Source: AP-15 sp963812675
GTDB taxonomy: Bacteria; Pseudomonadota; Alphaproteobacteria; ATCC43930; CGMCC-115725
Direction: 5' to 3'
Assembly: GCA_963812675.1 (NCBI GenBank)
Contig: CAWEWR010000007.1
Span: 682,001 to 746,000, forward strand
DNA length: 64,000 bases
The notes beneath the pieces were generated by a model. The model saw only the letters and a program-made list of their open reading frames with translations, did no database searches and was not told the origin of the DNA. Below, piece after piece: positions 53,911-63,059 of this stretch. Numbering within the stretch: the first letter of the stretch is position 1; the number at the start of each line of letters is the position of its first letter. Made by a program: the position numbers and the translations under genes.

Positions 53911-54906
53911 ATGGAATATCGGCAATTTGGCAAGACCGCTCTGCGCGTCTCGGCGATCGGGTTCGGTTGCTGGGAAATTGGCGGCACTTACGGCCGGGTC
54001 GACGAGGGCCAGTTTCGCCGTGCCGTCGAGCAGGCGATCGAGAGTGGCATCACTTGCTTCGACACTGCAGAAGCCTACGGCATGGGGGTCTCCGAGCAGG
54101 CCTTGGCACGGGCACTTGGCGGCCGTCGCCGGGATGTCTCTATCGTCACCAAATTCGGGGTCGGCTACGATGAAATGCCGACCCGGCGCGACAGCAGCCG
54201 CGCACGGGTCATGGCTTCGATCGAAAAGAGCCTGCAAAGGCTGCAGACAGACTTTGTCGACGTCTATCTCGTTCATTGGCCGGACTGCGAGGTACCGTTC
54301 GACGAGACGACGCGCGCCCTAGACGACATCGTGCAGCAGGGCAAGGCGCGCTATATCGGGGTGTCGAACTTCCGCCTGGCGCAGATCGAGACCTGCATGC
54401 GGCTGCGCCGTATCGACGTCGTACAGTATGGCTGGAACATGTTCGACCGGCGTATGCAGGCCGCGATCTTTCCCTACTGCACGGCCCAACAGATCGGCGT
54501 GATGGCATATGGATCGCTCGCCTACGGCATGCTGAGCGGCACGTTTCACTCCGGCATGCGGTTCGAAGAGAGCGACTGGCGCTCGCGCGGCGGCATGCTA
54601 GGCAATCTCAACCTGTTCCGCACCCTGTTCGGGCCCGAGCACTTTCCGCACAATCTGGCCGCCGTCGAAGAACTGAGCGGCTTGGCGGCGAAATACGGCA
54701 AGACCCTCCCGCAATTCGCCCTGTGCTGGGTCTTGAGCAACCCGGCTGTCGGCACGGCGCTGGTCGGCTTTCGCGAACCGGCCGAAGTGAGCGAAAACCT
54801 GGGAGCCCTCGGCTGGGCGATTTCCGGCCCCGACCTGGCGGAGGTGGATGCCATTCTGGCGCGGCACGACTGCGTGACTGTGCCGCCGGGCTGGCTCGAA
54901 GATTAG
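53911..54906 (+). CDS. Aldo/keto reductase
   Basis: The protein has 331 residues. This (beta/alpha)8 NADPH-dependent reductase has the catalytic tetrad in place: Asp51 and Tyr56 (FDTAEAYG), Lys81 (TKFGV) and His122 (LVHWPD). NADPH-binding segments include YIGVSNF and the C-terminal VGTALVGFREPAEVSENL. The substrate is unknown. It may share an operon with the two amidohydrolases downstream, 51 bases away. Confidence 0.93.
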   Translation: MEYRQFGKTALRVSAIGFGCWEIGGTYGRVDEGQFRRAVEQAIESGITCFDTAEAYGMGVSEQALARALGGRRRDVSIVTKFGVGYDEMPTRRDSSRARVMASIEKSLQRLQTDFVDVYLVHWPDCEVPFDETTRALDDIVQQGKARYIGVSNFRLAQIETCMRLRRIDVVQYGWNMFDRRMQAAIFPYCTAQQIGVMAYGSLAYGMLSGTFHSGMRFEESDWRSRGGMLGNLNLFRTLFGPEHFPHNLAAVEELSGLAAKYGKTLPQFALCWVLSNPAVGTALVGFREPAEVSENLGALGWAISGPDLAEVDAILARHDCVTVPPGWLED

Positions 54907-54957
54907 CAGCACAGAAGGTTATCGGAGCCGCACCATAGCAATAGACGGAGGGACAGC

Positions 54958-56355
54958 ATGCCGGTTCAACGCTTTGCCCCAATGACCAAGGATTTTGCCA
55001 CCTTCGATTGCGACGCGCACGTCACGGAGCCGCCGCTGATCTGGGAACGCGCCCAGGAGTTCCTGACCCGCGACGAGGTCGATGCGTTGAAGCGCACGAT
55101 CTGGTGGGATGCCGACGGCCGCCTGCTGATCGTCAACGGCCGCGCCGGGATCGGGCTTGGCTCGCCGCGGCGCGGCGGCATTCCCGGCACGATGCGCGTC
55201 ATCACCAATGCCGGCCCCGGCGTCAAGCACGACATCCAGCGCGCCCTCAATGTGCGCAACCTCAACCCGAAGACGGCGCTGACGCAGGAGCAGGTCGCCT
55301 ATCTCGACCATGCCGGCTCCTACGAGCCAAAGCCGCGGCTGAAAGATATGGATATCCAGGGCATCGATCAGGTCATGATCATCCCGACCGAGATCGACAT
55401 TTATCCCTGGCTCGAGGATGCGCTCGGCGCCAAGGCGTTTTGCCGTGCCTACAATGAATGGGCCTACGAATACACGCGCGAAAATCCGGACCGGCTGTTT
55501 TTCGCGGCGCTGATCCCGATGCAGCACCCGGATTATGCGGTCGAGGAGATCCGCCGAGTGGCGGGGCTAGGCTGCCGGGTCGCTCTGGTCCGGCCGATGG
55601 ACGCAATGGGCAATTATCCGCTGCAGCCGAAATACGAGCCGGTCTGGGATGCGCTCGAAGAGACCGGCATGATTTACGGCATGCACCCGTTCCCGGCCTT
55701 CGCCAGTGCGAAGCCGTCGGGCTACAGTGAGCAATATTCCAGCGCCGAACTGATCCGCAAGACCATAGCTACTGCGGGGTTGCCGCACACCTTTCTTACC
55801 AATGTGCAAAATTTTCAGGGCGAAGCGGCGCTCTGGGTCACGATTGTGCTGATGTCGGGATTTTTCGAGCGGCACCCGAAGATCAACGCTGCTGTGTTCG
55901 AGGCCTCCTCGACCTGGCTCAGCTTCCTGATCGACGAATGCGATAAGGCTTACAAGCTCTACAAGAACGAGCGACAGCTGCCGCCGTTGAAGCGCCTGCC
56001 GAGCGAGACATTCTTCGAGCATTGCATGACCGGCTTTGAAGGCGACGAGGCGCCGCCCGCGCGGCTCCCGGACTTCTATGGCGACATCCTGTGCTGGTCG
56101 TCGGATGTCTATCACCACGACGGCGACGATGCCTGGCGCGCGATCGAGACCATGCAGAAATACGGGCTGTCCAAGGAGGATCAGGCCAAGTTCTTGGGCG
56201 CCAACGCCCGCCGGCTCTACAAGGTGCAGGCGCCCGCCAACATCATCCACGAGCGCGTCACCGAGATCGAGCGCCCGGACTGGTGGCCGACCGAGGACGA
56301 ATTGCGCGCCGCACTGCGCCCCGAGGCCGCGTTGCGGCCGCCGATAAATACTTAG
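54958..56355 (+). CDS. Amidohydrolase 2 family protein
   Basis: The protein has 465 residues. It has the N-terminal DCDAHVTEPPLIWE (D-x-H in place of H-x-H), the MQHPDYAVEEIRRV region, GMHPFPAF and the C-terminal SSDVYHHDGDDAW. The barrel is longer than ordinary members (about 320), as in the paralogue downstream. A metal-dependent hydrolase or decarboxylase is likely. GGAGGG precedes the ATG at 54958. Confidence 0.88.
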   Translation: MPVQRFAPMTKDFATFDCDAHVTEPPLIWERAQEFLTRDEVDALKRTIWWDADGRLLIVNGRAGIGLGSPRRGGIPGTMRVITNAGPGVKHDIQRALNVRNLNPKTALTQEQVAYLDHAGSYEPKPRLKDMDIQGIDQVMIIPTEIDIYPWLEDALGAKAFCRAYNEWAYEYTRENPDRLFFAALIPMQHPDYAVEEIRRVAGLGCRVALVRPMDAMGNYPLQPKYEPVWDALEETGMIYGMHPFPAFASAKPSGYSEQYSSAELIRKTIATAGLPHTFLTNVQNFQGEAALWVTIVLMSGFFERHPKINAAVFEASSTWLSFLIDECDKAYKLYKNERQLPPLKRLPSETFFEHCMTGFEGDEAPPARLPDFYGDILCWSSDVYHHDGDDAWRAIETMQKYGLSKEDQAKFLGANARRLYKVQAPANIIHERVTEIERPDWWPTEDELRAALRPEAALRPPINT

Positions 56356-56360
56356 GTCTT

Positions 56361-56436
56361 GCGTAGGGCGGGTGGAGCGGAGCGCAACCCCCGATCGGCC
56401 TAAAGGGGGGCACGGCGGGTTTCACTCGCCCTACGC
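56361..56436. repeat. Intergenic palindromic repeat (REP-like)
   Basis: GCGTAGGGCG (56361-56370) and CGCCCTACGC (56427-56436) are inverted repeats around GGTGGAGCGGAGCGCAACCC and more. Elements of this style are scattered through many alphaproteobacterial genomes. It could fold between the two amidohydrolase genes. Confidence 0.6.
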
Positions 56437-56480
56437 CTTGTAGAGCTTATCGTCCATCAAACATGCGGCGGGAGGATCGG

Positions 56481-57773
56481 ATGGCTATCAAGGATTTCGC
56501 AGTCTTCGACGGCGACAGCCACGTCGTCGAGCCGCCGGCGTTGTGGGAGAAATACCTCGATCCCGAATACCGAACCCTCGGCAAGCATGCGCTATGGCGG
56601 CAGCAAGGCCGCACCGGCGCATACTTGAAGGTCAATGGTGAAATCTTCCGCGATCGCTCGAACCCAAATCTGCCGCGCCACGCGCTGTGGCGTCCTGGCA
56701 TGACCTGGGAAACGATTGGGGAACTCGATCCGCACACAAGGCACCCTGCCACCGAGGGCGCTTCGGACCCGCAGGCGCGGCTTTCCGATATGGATGCAAT
56801 GGGGGTGGATCAAGCGCTGCTCTATCCAACCTGGTTCGCCGAGGGCCTCTTCCTGGTCCGCGACCCGGACGTCGCCTACGCACTCGCGCGCGCCTACAAC
56901 GACTGGGTCACCGACTTCTGCAAAGCGGCACCGGATCGCCTGTACGCCGCAGCGATTTTGCCGCTGCAGAACATGGATTTCGCGCTCGAGGAGTTGGCTC
57001 GGGCGGCGGGCATTCCGTCGATCCGCGCCGTCTTCATTCGGCCGATGTTCCTCGAAGACCGCTATCTTAATCACCCTTATTATGATCCACTATGGGCGGA
57101 ATTAGAGCGGCTCGGGATCACCGCGGCAGTGCATGCGACGCCGGGGCTATGGAACCCGGAATGGACCTCCCACGGGCCGTTCTTAGAGAAGAGCAAAGAC
57201 CGCTTGGCGCAGCCGCCGGTCCCTGGCGGGGGCGGCGGTCCGTTTGCCGGCGGCAGCGGCGGCGCCGGTCAGTCGATCACGTTCATAGGTGCCACACCGC
57301 TTGGTCATCCGCTGGCGCCGATCCTGGCCAATTGGCTCGACAACCACATGTTTGTCGCCTCGACCTTGATCGGCTTCACGGTCATGGAGCGCTACCCGGC
57401 GATGAAGGTCGTCGTCGCGCATGGCAAGGCGTCGTGGATGCAGGAGGTCCTCGAGAAAATGGAAGCCTCGACCCGGGTGATCCCGCTCCTGCACCACTAT
57501 CCGGTTAGCACCGAGCCGGAAGAGATGTGGGAACACGGCAATGTCATGCTCGGCTTCGACGCCGAGGAACGGCTGATCCGGAAACTGCCGCAAGAGTTTG
57601 CCGCGAAGATCGTCTGGGGATCGCGCTACCCGCATCACGACGCGACGAGCGCCTGGGATGCAATCGCCCAACTGCGCAACGCCAACGTGCCGGAGAGACT
57701 GATCGCCCGAATGATGGGGCAGAACGCGGCCCATCAATTTGGCATAGCATCCATGTGGCAGATAACGGCGTAG
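56481..57773 (+). CDS. Amidohydrolase 2 family protein (paralogue)
   Basis: The protein has 430 residues. VFDGDSHVVEPPALWEKYL opens the barrel, MDAMGVDQALLYPTWFAE and ILPLQNMDFALEELARA follow, and the last motif reads VWGSRYPHHDAT. The usual Asp in the last motif (GSDxPH) is Arg here. A glycine-rich insert (GGGGGPFAGGSGGAGQ) lies at about residues 250-265. The ATG at 56481 has GGGAGG upstream. It is probably co-transcribed with the upstream paralogue. Confidence 0.87.
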   Translation: MAIKDFAVFDGDSHVVEPPALWEKYLDPEYRTLGKHALWRQQGRTGAYLKVNGEIFRDRSNPNLPRHALWRPGMTWETIGELDPHTRHPATEGASDPQARLSDMDAMGVDQALLYPTWFAEGLFLVRDPDVAYALARAYNDWVTDFCKAAPDRLYAAAILPLQNMDFALEELARAAGIPSIRAVFIRPMFLEDRYLNHPYYDPLWAELERLGITAAVHATPGLWNPEWTSHGPFLEKSKDRLAQPPVPGGGGGPFAGGSGGAGQSITFIGATPLGHPLAPILANWLDNHMFVASTLIGFTVMERYPAMKVVVAHGKASWMQEVLEKMEASTRVIPLLHHYPVSTEPEEMWEHGNVMLGFDAEERLIRKLPQEFAAKIVWGSRYPHHDATSAWDAIAQLRNANVPERLIARMMGQNAAHQFGIASMWQITA

Positions 57774-57782
57774 TTGCTGCTG

Positions 57783-58069
57783 GGCGGCTGGCCGCGCGCT
57801 TCGCCGCGGCGCTCCTGGCCGCGCTTGCCGCGCGGGTGGCACTGGGCGGCGCTGCTCGAGGCCTATCTCGGCCGGCGCAGTGCTGCCCGGGTGCAGGCCG
57901 GCGCGCGGCGCCGGGGAGACCGTCCGCGCCGCGCTGCTCTGTGGCGATCTGCGCGACTTCACCGCCCTGTCGGAGGCGAGCGAACCGGCAGTGGTGATCA
58001 CCGCCCTCGACGCCTGCTCCGACCGCCATCGCGGCGCCCTGCACCGTCTTCACCGTGCCGGATGCGTGA
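57783..58069 (+). pseudogene. Decayed partial copy of a class III cyclase gene
   Basis: Sequence here matches the cyclase gene at 50951-52021 in two blocks: the helix and start of the catalytic domain (LEAYLGRRSAARVQAG, GDLRDFTALSEASEP), and the very 3' end (APCTVFTVPDA and stop). About 400 bases between them are missing, and small frameshifts are present. Neither the N-terminal half nor the metal-binding GDGV region remains. It begins within 10 bases of the amidohydrolase stop. Confidence 0.85.
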
Positions 58070-58104
58070 GCCGCTCCCCCTCCTGGCGCTATTTGATCCA
58101 GCTG

Positions 58105-59022
58105 CTATTCTTGTCCTGGCCCGGGAGCGCTAAACCCGCTCACAGACATTTGGCTTTCGACAAAGCTCGCAAAGGCGCGGGCTTTGGCGCTCGCCTGGCG
58201 GCCGGTCGGAAACACCGACCACAGATCGACCGGCGGCAGCGACCAATCATCGAGCACAGAAATGACCGCACCCGATTTCAGCTCCGGCGCGAACAACCAC
58301 TCGGAACCGAGCGCAAGGCCAAGGCCGCCAAGTACCCCCTCCCGAATACCCTCCCCGGCGCTGACCCTCAGACGGCCGCTCACGGTAACGGTGGTTTCCG
58401 ACGTTCCCTGCCGGAAGGTCCAGGTGGCTCCGCCGTCGCGCTGCTCGTAGACGATGGCCAGGTGCGCGAGCAGGTCGGCGGGGGTTTGCGGCACGCTCCT
58501 CGCCGCGAAATAGGCCGGCGTCCCGATCACGCGCCTTTGGCATTGTCCGATTTTGCGGGCGGTTATCGCTGAATCGGGGAGCCGGCCGATGAGCAGCGCC
58601 ACGTCGATGCCCGCCGCAATGAGGTCAATGTCGCGGTCCTCGAGAACAACATCGATATCGAGCGAGGGATGCTCAGAGAGAAAGACTGAGAGTCGCGGCA
58701 TCACGATGAGGCGCGTAAACGTTAGTGGACCACAGACGCGCAGGCGGCCCGACAAGGTTGCGGCGGCGCCGCGCGCGGCGAGTTCCGCTTTGTCGGCCTC
58801 GTCGATGGCTCTTTTGGCGCGTTCATAGAAGCCCCGACCCGCTTCGGTCGGCATGAGCCCGTGCGTCGAGCGCAGCAGCAGCCGCACGCCGAGCCGGTCC
58901 CCGAGCTGCGCGACCGTCTTGGAGACGGCAGGCTGGCCGATGCGCAGCTGCTGCGCCGCGCCGGAGAACGAGCCGGCATCGACGACGCGGACAAATGCTT
59001 CCATCGCGGCTAGGCGGTCCAT
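58105..59022 (-). CDS. LysR family transcriptional regulator
   Basis: The protein has 305 residues. Helix-turn-helix segments are MDRLAAMEAFVRVVDAGSFS and IGQPAVSKTVAQLGDRLGVR. The effector domain has SGRLRVCGPLTFTRLIVMPR and AGIDVALLIGRLPDS. It faces away from the peroxiredoxin-like gene, 67 bases apart, and may control it. Confidence 0.92.
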   Translation of the reverse strand: MDRLAAMEAFVRVVDAGSFSGAAQQLRIGQPAVSKTVAQLGDRLGVRLLLRSTHGLMPTEAGRGFYERAKRAIDEADKAELAARGAAATLSGRLRVCGPLTFTRLIVMPRLSVFLSEHPSLDIDVVLEDRDIDLIAAGIDVALLIGRLPDSAITARKIGQCQRRVIGTPAYFAARSVPQTPADLLAHLAIVYEQRDGGATWTFRQGTSETTVTVSGRLRVSAGEGIREGVLGGLGLALGSEWLFAPELKSGAVISVLDDWSLPPVDLWSVFPTGRQASAKARAFASFVESQMSVSGFSAPGPGQE

Positions 59023-59089
59023 CCTTATTCCCCCGAGGAATAAAGCATATTACCACGACAAGGGTGCCGCAGGTCAGCGGGAATGCGAG

Positions 59090-59803
59090 ATGCGTCATGT
59101 GTCCGCTTGGCTTGCCCGGTGCCGCTCCATGTCGTTGAAGGCGCAGCTTGAAACATGCCGTCGCGAAAACGAGGCGAACGCCGAACCGCACCTGGTTGAT
59201 GCCGTGCGGCGCTCGATCCAAAGGCTCGCCGAAACGGGCCTCGTCGCCAATGCCGTAAAGGCCGGCGAGACGGCGCCTCTGTTCAAGCTCCGATGCGGCG
59301 GCGATTTCATAGACCTTTCGGATCTTCTCAATCGCGGTCCCGTCGTCATCAGCTTTTTCTGGGGCGACTGGTGCCCCTTTTGCGTTCTCGAATTGAAGGC
59401 GCTTACGGCGGCCCACCCGGAAATCGAGCGCCTGGGCGCAAAGCTAGTCGCTCTCTCCCCACAGGCGCGGGATAATTCGTCATCCCGAGGCAGAGACGGC
59501 AAACCGTCGTTTCCGATACTGAGCGATCCCGGGTGCAACGTCGCGTCGCGCTATCGCATCGCCTTTGCCGTCCCAGAGCGATACCGGGCCGCTTACCTGG
59601 CGCTCGGGCACCCCAATCCGGCAAATACCGGATCGAAAGGTTGGATACTGCCGATACCGGCCACCTACCTCCTCGATAGCACCGGCCTTGTCGTGCTTTC
59701 CTACCTCGATGCCGATTACACGACGAGGCTGGAGACGACCGAGATTATTGTTGCATTGACCCATCTACGCGCCGCGAGCATTCCCCACAGGAATAAGCGA
59801 TAG
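59090..59803 (+). CDS. Peroxiredoxin-like protein (AhpC/TSA family)
   Basis: The protein has 237 residues. An N-terminal helical part (LETCRRENEANAEPHLVDAV) is followed by the thioredoxin fold: AGETAPLFKL, ISFFWGDWCPFCVLELKAL with a CxxC pair, LVALSPQ and the late PATYLLDSTGLVVLSYLDAD with cis-Pro. It belongs to the peroxiredoxin-like group that carries WCPFC. The start at 59090 is preceded by CGGGA; 59129 is an alternative. It is divergent from the LysR gene. Confidence 0.85.
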   Translation: MRHVSAWLARCRSMSLKAQLETCRRENEANAEPHLVDAVRRSIQRLAETGLVANAVKAGETAPLFKLRCGGDFIDLSDLLNRGPVVISFFWGDWCPFCVLELKALTAAHPEIERLGAKLVALSPQARDNSSSRGRDGKPSFPILSDPGCNVASRYRIAFAVPERYRAAYLALGHPNPANTGSKGWILPIPATYLLDSTGLVVLSYLDADYTTRLETTEIIVALTHLRAASIPHRNKR

Positions 59804-60037
59804 TCTTTAACGGCTGCTACCCACGGCCACATTAAGCCATAAATTCCGTCGCGCCGAAGCCCACAGGACAGGGCATTTCGACATGACAAATCAAAATTTC
59901 ACACACTCGATGGCGAGGACCGTGCGACAGCCGAAGCGTCGCTCGAGGCTCTTTTTTGGGTGCAATCTGACCCGTACACGGAGAGCGCAGGCCCGACTGA
60001 GCGTTCACGCCGAAACACCTCGAAGCGGAGAAATCTG

Positions 60038-60640
60038 ATGAACCAGCTCACGACTAAGTTCGACGCCGCCGCTGGCGAGAGCACCGGTACCCGGCGGCCA
60101 GCCCCTGCGAGCTTAATCAACTCGCTTGCAAAGGTGTTGATCAGGCTCGGAATTCTCAAAGAAGACCTCGACTACCATTTAATTCGTGCATCGATGGTAA
60201 TTATATTCTTGTTCTTTGGTTATCAGAAATGGTTCCAGTACGAGGCTGACGTATTGATTCCTTATATCAGCAATGGCCCTCTCATTTTTTGGTTGTATCC
60301 GGCTTTCGGCGTCCGGGGAGCCACCTGGTTTTTGGGAGTCTCGGAATGGACGTTCGGCACGCTCTTGTTCCTAGGGTTCTGGAATAAGAAATTGGGAATT
60401 CTCGGAGCCCTTGGCTCATGCGCTACTTTCGTCTGTACCGCCACGATCATCCCATTCATGCCGAATGGCTGGGCCACGTCTGCCGGCGGTTTTCCGGCGA
60501 TGACTGAACATGTCGCCTTTCTGATGAAAGACATCGTTCTCTTTTCCGTATCGTTCTATTTGCTGAGGCAGGATCTAGCAAGAGTATTACTCGCTGATAG
60601 CCAAAGTCATGTTACCGGTGCACCGGTAACATCCCGGTAA
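60038..60640 (+). CDS. DUF417 family membrane protein (YkgB/RclC-like)
   Basis: The protein has 200 residues with about four membrane helices. ASMVIIFLFFGYQKWFQYEA, GPLIFWLYPAFGVRGATWFL and LFLGFWNKKLGILGALGSCA are typical of DUF417. In E. coli the family includes RclC, linked to defence against reactive chlorine. GGAG lies seven bases before the ATG. The next gene, 32 bases on, is a flavin disulfide reductase, the same pairing as rclC with rclA. Confidence 0.88.
   Translation: MNQLTTKFDAAAGESTGTRRPAPASLINSLAKVLIRLGILKEDLDYHLIRASMVIIFLFFGYQKWFQYEADVLIPYISNGPLIFWLYPAFGVRGATWFLGVSEWTFGTLLFLGFWNKKLGILGALGSCATFVCTATIIPFMPNGWATSAGGFPAMTEHVAFLMKDIVLFSVSFYLLRQDLARVLLADSQSHVTGAPVTSR
60609..60632. 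promoter_or_regulatory. Perfect 24-base palindrome at the end of the DUF417 gene
   Basis: Two 12-base arms, ATGTTACCGGTG and CACCGGTAACAT, with no spacer, lie 40 bases before the reductase start. The length and symmetry resemble TetR- or MerR-type operators. It is in coding sequence for the last codons of DUF417 and could control the reductase gene. Confidence 0.6.
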
Positions 60641-60672
60641 GGCACCAGGTCGAGCAGCGCGCGGAGGAAATC

Positions 60673-62070
60673 ATGCCGCAAGTCGAACAGTTTGACGTAT
60701 TGGTTCTTGGGAGCGGACAGGGAGGCCAGCTGATCGCCTGGCATCTGGCGCAAGCGGGAAGGCGGACTGCGCTGGTGGAGCGCCGGTGGATTGCCGGTTC
60801 CTGCCCGATGATTGCCTGCATGCCCAGCAAGACCGAGGTTTGGAGTGCGCGGGTGGCGCACCTCGCGCAACACGGCACGCAGTTCGGCGTGACAACCGAT
60901 TCCGTCACGACCGACATGGCGACGGTTCTGCGCCGCAAGCGCGACATGGTCAGCCACGAGGTCGATCTGCATCTGCAGAACTTCAGAGCGACCGGCACCG
61001 AATTGATCCTTGGGGATGGGCGCTTCGTGGCGCCGAAGACGCTCGAGGTGCGCCTGAATGATGGCGGGACGCGCGTGCTGGCCGGCGACCAGGTTTTTCT
61101 CAACATTGGCACGCACCCGGCAGTGCCCGACATTTCCGGCCTCGAGGCGGCCCGGCCGCTAACGCATATAGAGGCGCTCGAACTCGATTATCTGCCGTCT
61201 CACCTGATCGTGATCGGAGGCGGCTATGTCGGTCTCGAACTGGCCCAGGCTTACCGGCGCTTTGGAAGCCGCGTGACGGTCATTCAGTCCGGACCCCGGC
61301 TGATAAGCCAGGAGGATCCCGACGTCGCGGACGAAATGCTGCAAATCCTCAGCAATGAGGATATCCAATTTCTGACGGCGGCCGAGGTCCGTGCTGTGCG
61401 CGGCCAGTCAGGCGAACAGGTGAACGTTACGGTACGCACGCCCGCCGGCGAGCAGCAGATCGAAGGCAGCGACATCCTGGTCGCGACAGGGCGGGTTCCA
61501 AACACTGCCGGGATCGGCCTCGACGAGGCCGGGGTCGAACTGGATGATCGCGGCTACATTCGCGTCAACGAGCGGCTGGAGACGACCGTGCCCAATGTCT
61601 GGGCGATCGGGGAATGTGCCGGCAGCCCGCACTTCACGCACGTCTCCGTCGACGACTTTCGGATCATCAAGGACAATTTGGCCGGTGGGCATCGCAATAC
61701 GAGCGACCGCTTGGTGCCCTACTGCATGTTCACCGATCCGCCACTCGCCCATGTCGGACTGACCGAGCGCGAGGCGCAACACCAGGGCATTGCTGTGCGC
61801 ATTACGCGATTGCCGATGAGCACCGTCTTGCGCACGCACACGACCGATGAAGTGCAGGGGTTCATGAAAGCCCTCATCGGCAGTGACGATCGCATTCTCG
61901 GCTTCACGATGATCGGTTCCGAGGCAGGCGAGGTCATGACCGCAGTGCAAACCGCAATGCTGGCGGACCTGCCCTATCCGCGGCTTCGCGACGCCGTCAT
62001 TGCGCATCTGACGGTAGCCGAGGGTCTGGGACCGCTCCTCGCCAATGTACCGTCTGGCTCGGCGCAGTAA
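60673..62070 (+). CDS. Flavin-dependent disulfide reductase (mercuric reductase/RclA-like)
   Basis: The protein has 465 residues. FAD-binding VLVLGSGQGGQLIAWHLA is followed by the redox Cys pair in AGSCPMIACMPSKTEV (C-x4-C). The NAD(P) site is HLIVIGGGYVGLELAQAYRR, and the second FAD segment is VPNVWAIGECAGSPHFTH. The C-terminal AHLTVAEG keeps the His and Glu of the usual HPTxxE. The RclA-like reading is supported by the DUF417 gene just upstream. Mercuric reductase is less likely because no mer genes are present. Confidence 0.88.
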   Translation: MPQVEQFDVLVLGSGQGGQLIAWHLAQAGRRTALVERRWIAGSCPMIACMPSKTEVWSARVAHLAQHGTQFGVTTDSVTTDMATVLRRKRDMVSHEVDLHLQNFRATGTELILGDGRFVAPKTLEVRLNDGGTRVLAGDQVFLNIGTHPAVPDISGLEAARPLTHIEALELDYLPSHLIVIGGGYVGLELAQAYRRFGSRVTVIQSGPRLISQEDPDVADEMLQILSNEDIQFLTAAEVRAVRGQSGEQVNVTVRTPAGEQQIEGSDILVATGRVPNTAGIGLDEAGVELDDRGYIRVNERLETTVPNVWAIGECAGSPHFTHVSVDDFRIIKDNLAGGHRNTSDRLVPYCMFTDPPLAHVGLTEREAQHQGIAVRITRLPMSTVLRTHTTDEVQGFMKALIGSDDRILGFTMIGSEAGEVMTAVQTAMLADLPYPRLRDAVIAHLTVAEGLGPLLANVPSGSAQ

Positions 62071-62120
62071 ATCGAACAATTAGTGTCCCGATCGAGAAGT
62101 TTGAGAGAGCAGGTCTTGTT

Positions 62121-62205
62121 GTCATTGCGAGGAGCGTAGCGACGAAGCAATCCCGAGCGGTGGAGCACGATCGGCACGAGATTGCTTCGCTGCGCTCGCA
62201 ATGAC
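62121..62205. repeat. Palindromic intergenic repeat (CATTGCGAG family)
   Basis: GTCATTGCGAGGAGCGTAGC at the left and CTGCGCTCGCAATGAC at the right form a long imperfect inverted repeat. GAAGCAAT and ATTGCTTC lie inside it. This type of dispersed element is common in proteobacterial genomes. Confidence 0.75.
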
Positions 62206-62282
62206 GACCTCTTTGATCTCAACGATGTCGCGTTCAACACACTGGGCCGCCCCTAGAGCAGCTCCATCCAAAGGACATCACG

Positions 62283-63020
62283 ATGACCAGTAAGCTTGCA
62301 GATAAAGTCGCGCTCGTCATTGGCGGCAGCGCCGGCATCGGCCTCGGCATCGCCAAGCGTTTCGTGCAAGAAGGTGCGCACGTCTTTATTACCGGTCGCC
62401 GCCAAGCCCAACTGGATGAGGCAGTCGCCGCGATCGGCGGCGATGCCGCGGGGCTCCAGGGCGATACCTCTAGCCTCGCCGACCTCGACCGCATCTATGC
62501 AACGATCAAGACGCAGGCCGGGCGGATCGACGTGCTGGCGGTGAATGCCGGGGTTTACGAATTCGGCACATTCGGGGAGATCACCGAGGAGCATTTCGAC
62601 AAGACGTTCAACACGAATGTCCGCGGCCTACTGTTCACCGTGCAGAAGGCGCTGCCGCTGCTGACCAGGGGTTCCTCGGTGATCCTCACCGGATCGATGG
62701 TGTCGATCAAAGGCTTCGCTTCCTGCTCGGTTTACAATGCATCGAAGGCCGCAGTCCGCTCGTTTGCGCGCACCTGGATCGTCGACCTCAAGGGGCGCGG
62801 CATCCGCGTCAACGTGTTGAGCCCGGGATACACGGCCACCCCCGGCCTCTCGCATTTCATGACGGATGAGGAAAGAGCATCGGCCGTCGCCTCCGTCCCG
62901 CTCGGCCGGATCGGCACGCCGGACGATCTCGGCAAGGCTGCGGTGTTTCTCGCCTCCGACGACAGCGCCTATGTCACTGGTATCGAGCTGTTTGTGGACG
63001 GTGGCGCGGTTCAGATCTGA
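62283..63020 (+). CDS. SDR family oxidoreductase
   Basis: The protein has 245 residues. The cofactor motif is LVIGGSAGIGLGIAKRF, NAGVYEFG follows, the catalytic Ser is in LTGSMVS, and Tyr/Lys are in SVYNASKAAVRS. The end GIELFVDGGAVQI is typical. The substrate is unknown. This SDR is not closely similar to the one at 4668. Confidence 0.93.
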   Translation: MTSKLADKVALVIGGSAGIGLGIAKRFVQEGAHVFITGRRQAQLDEAVAAIGGDAAGLQGDTSSLADLDRIYATIKTQAGRIDVLAVNAGVYEFGTFGEITEEHFDKTFNTNVRGLLFTVQKALPLLTRGSSVILTGSMVSIKGFASCSVYNASKAAVRSFARTWIVDLKGRGIRVNVLSPGYTATPGLSHFMTDEERASAVASVPLGRIGTPDDLGKAAVFLASDDSAYVTGIELFVDGGAVQI

Positions 63021-63059
63021 GCAAGTGACGCGTCGCTAATTTATCAGGAGGGGCGAGTC

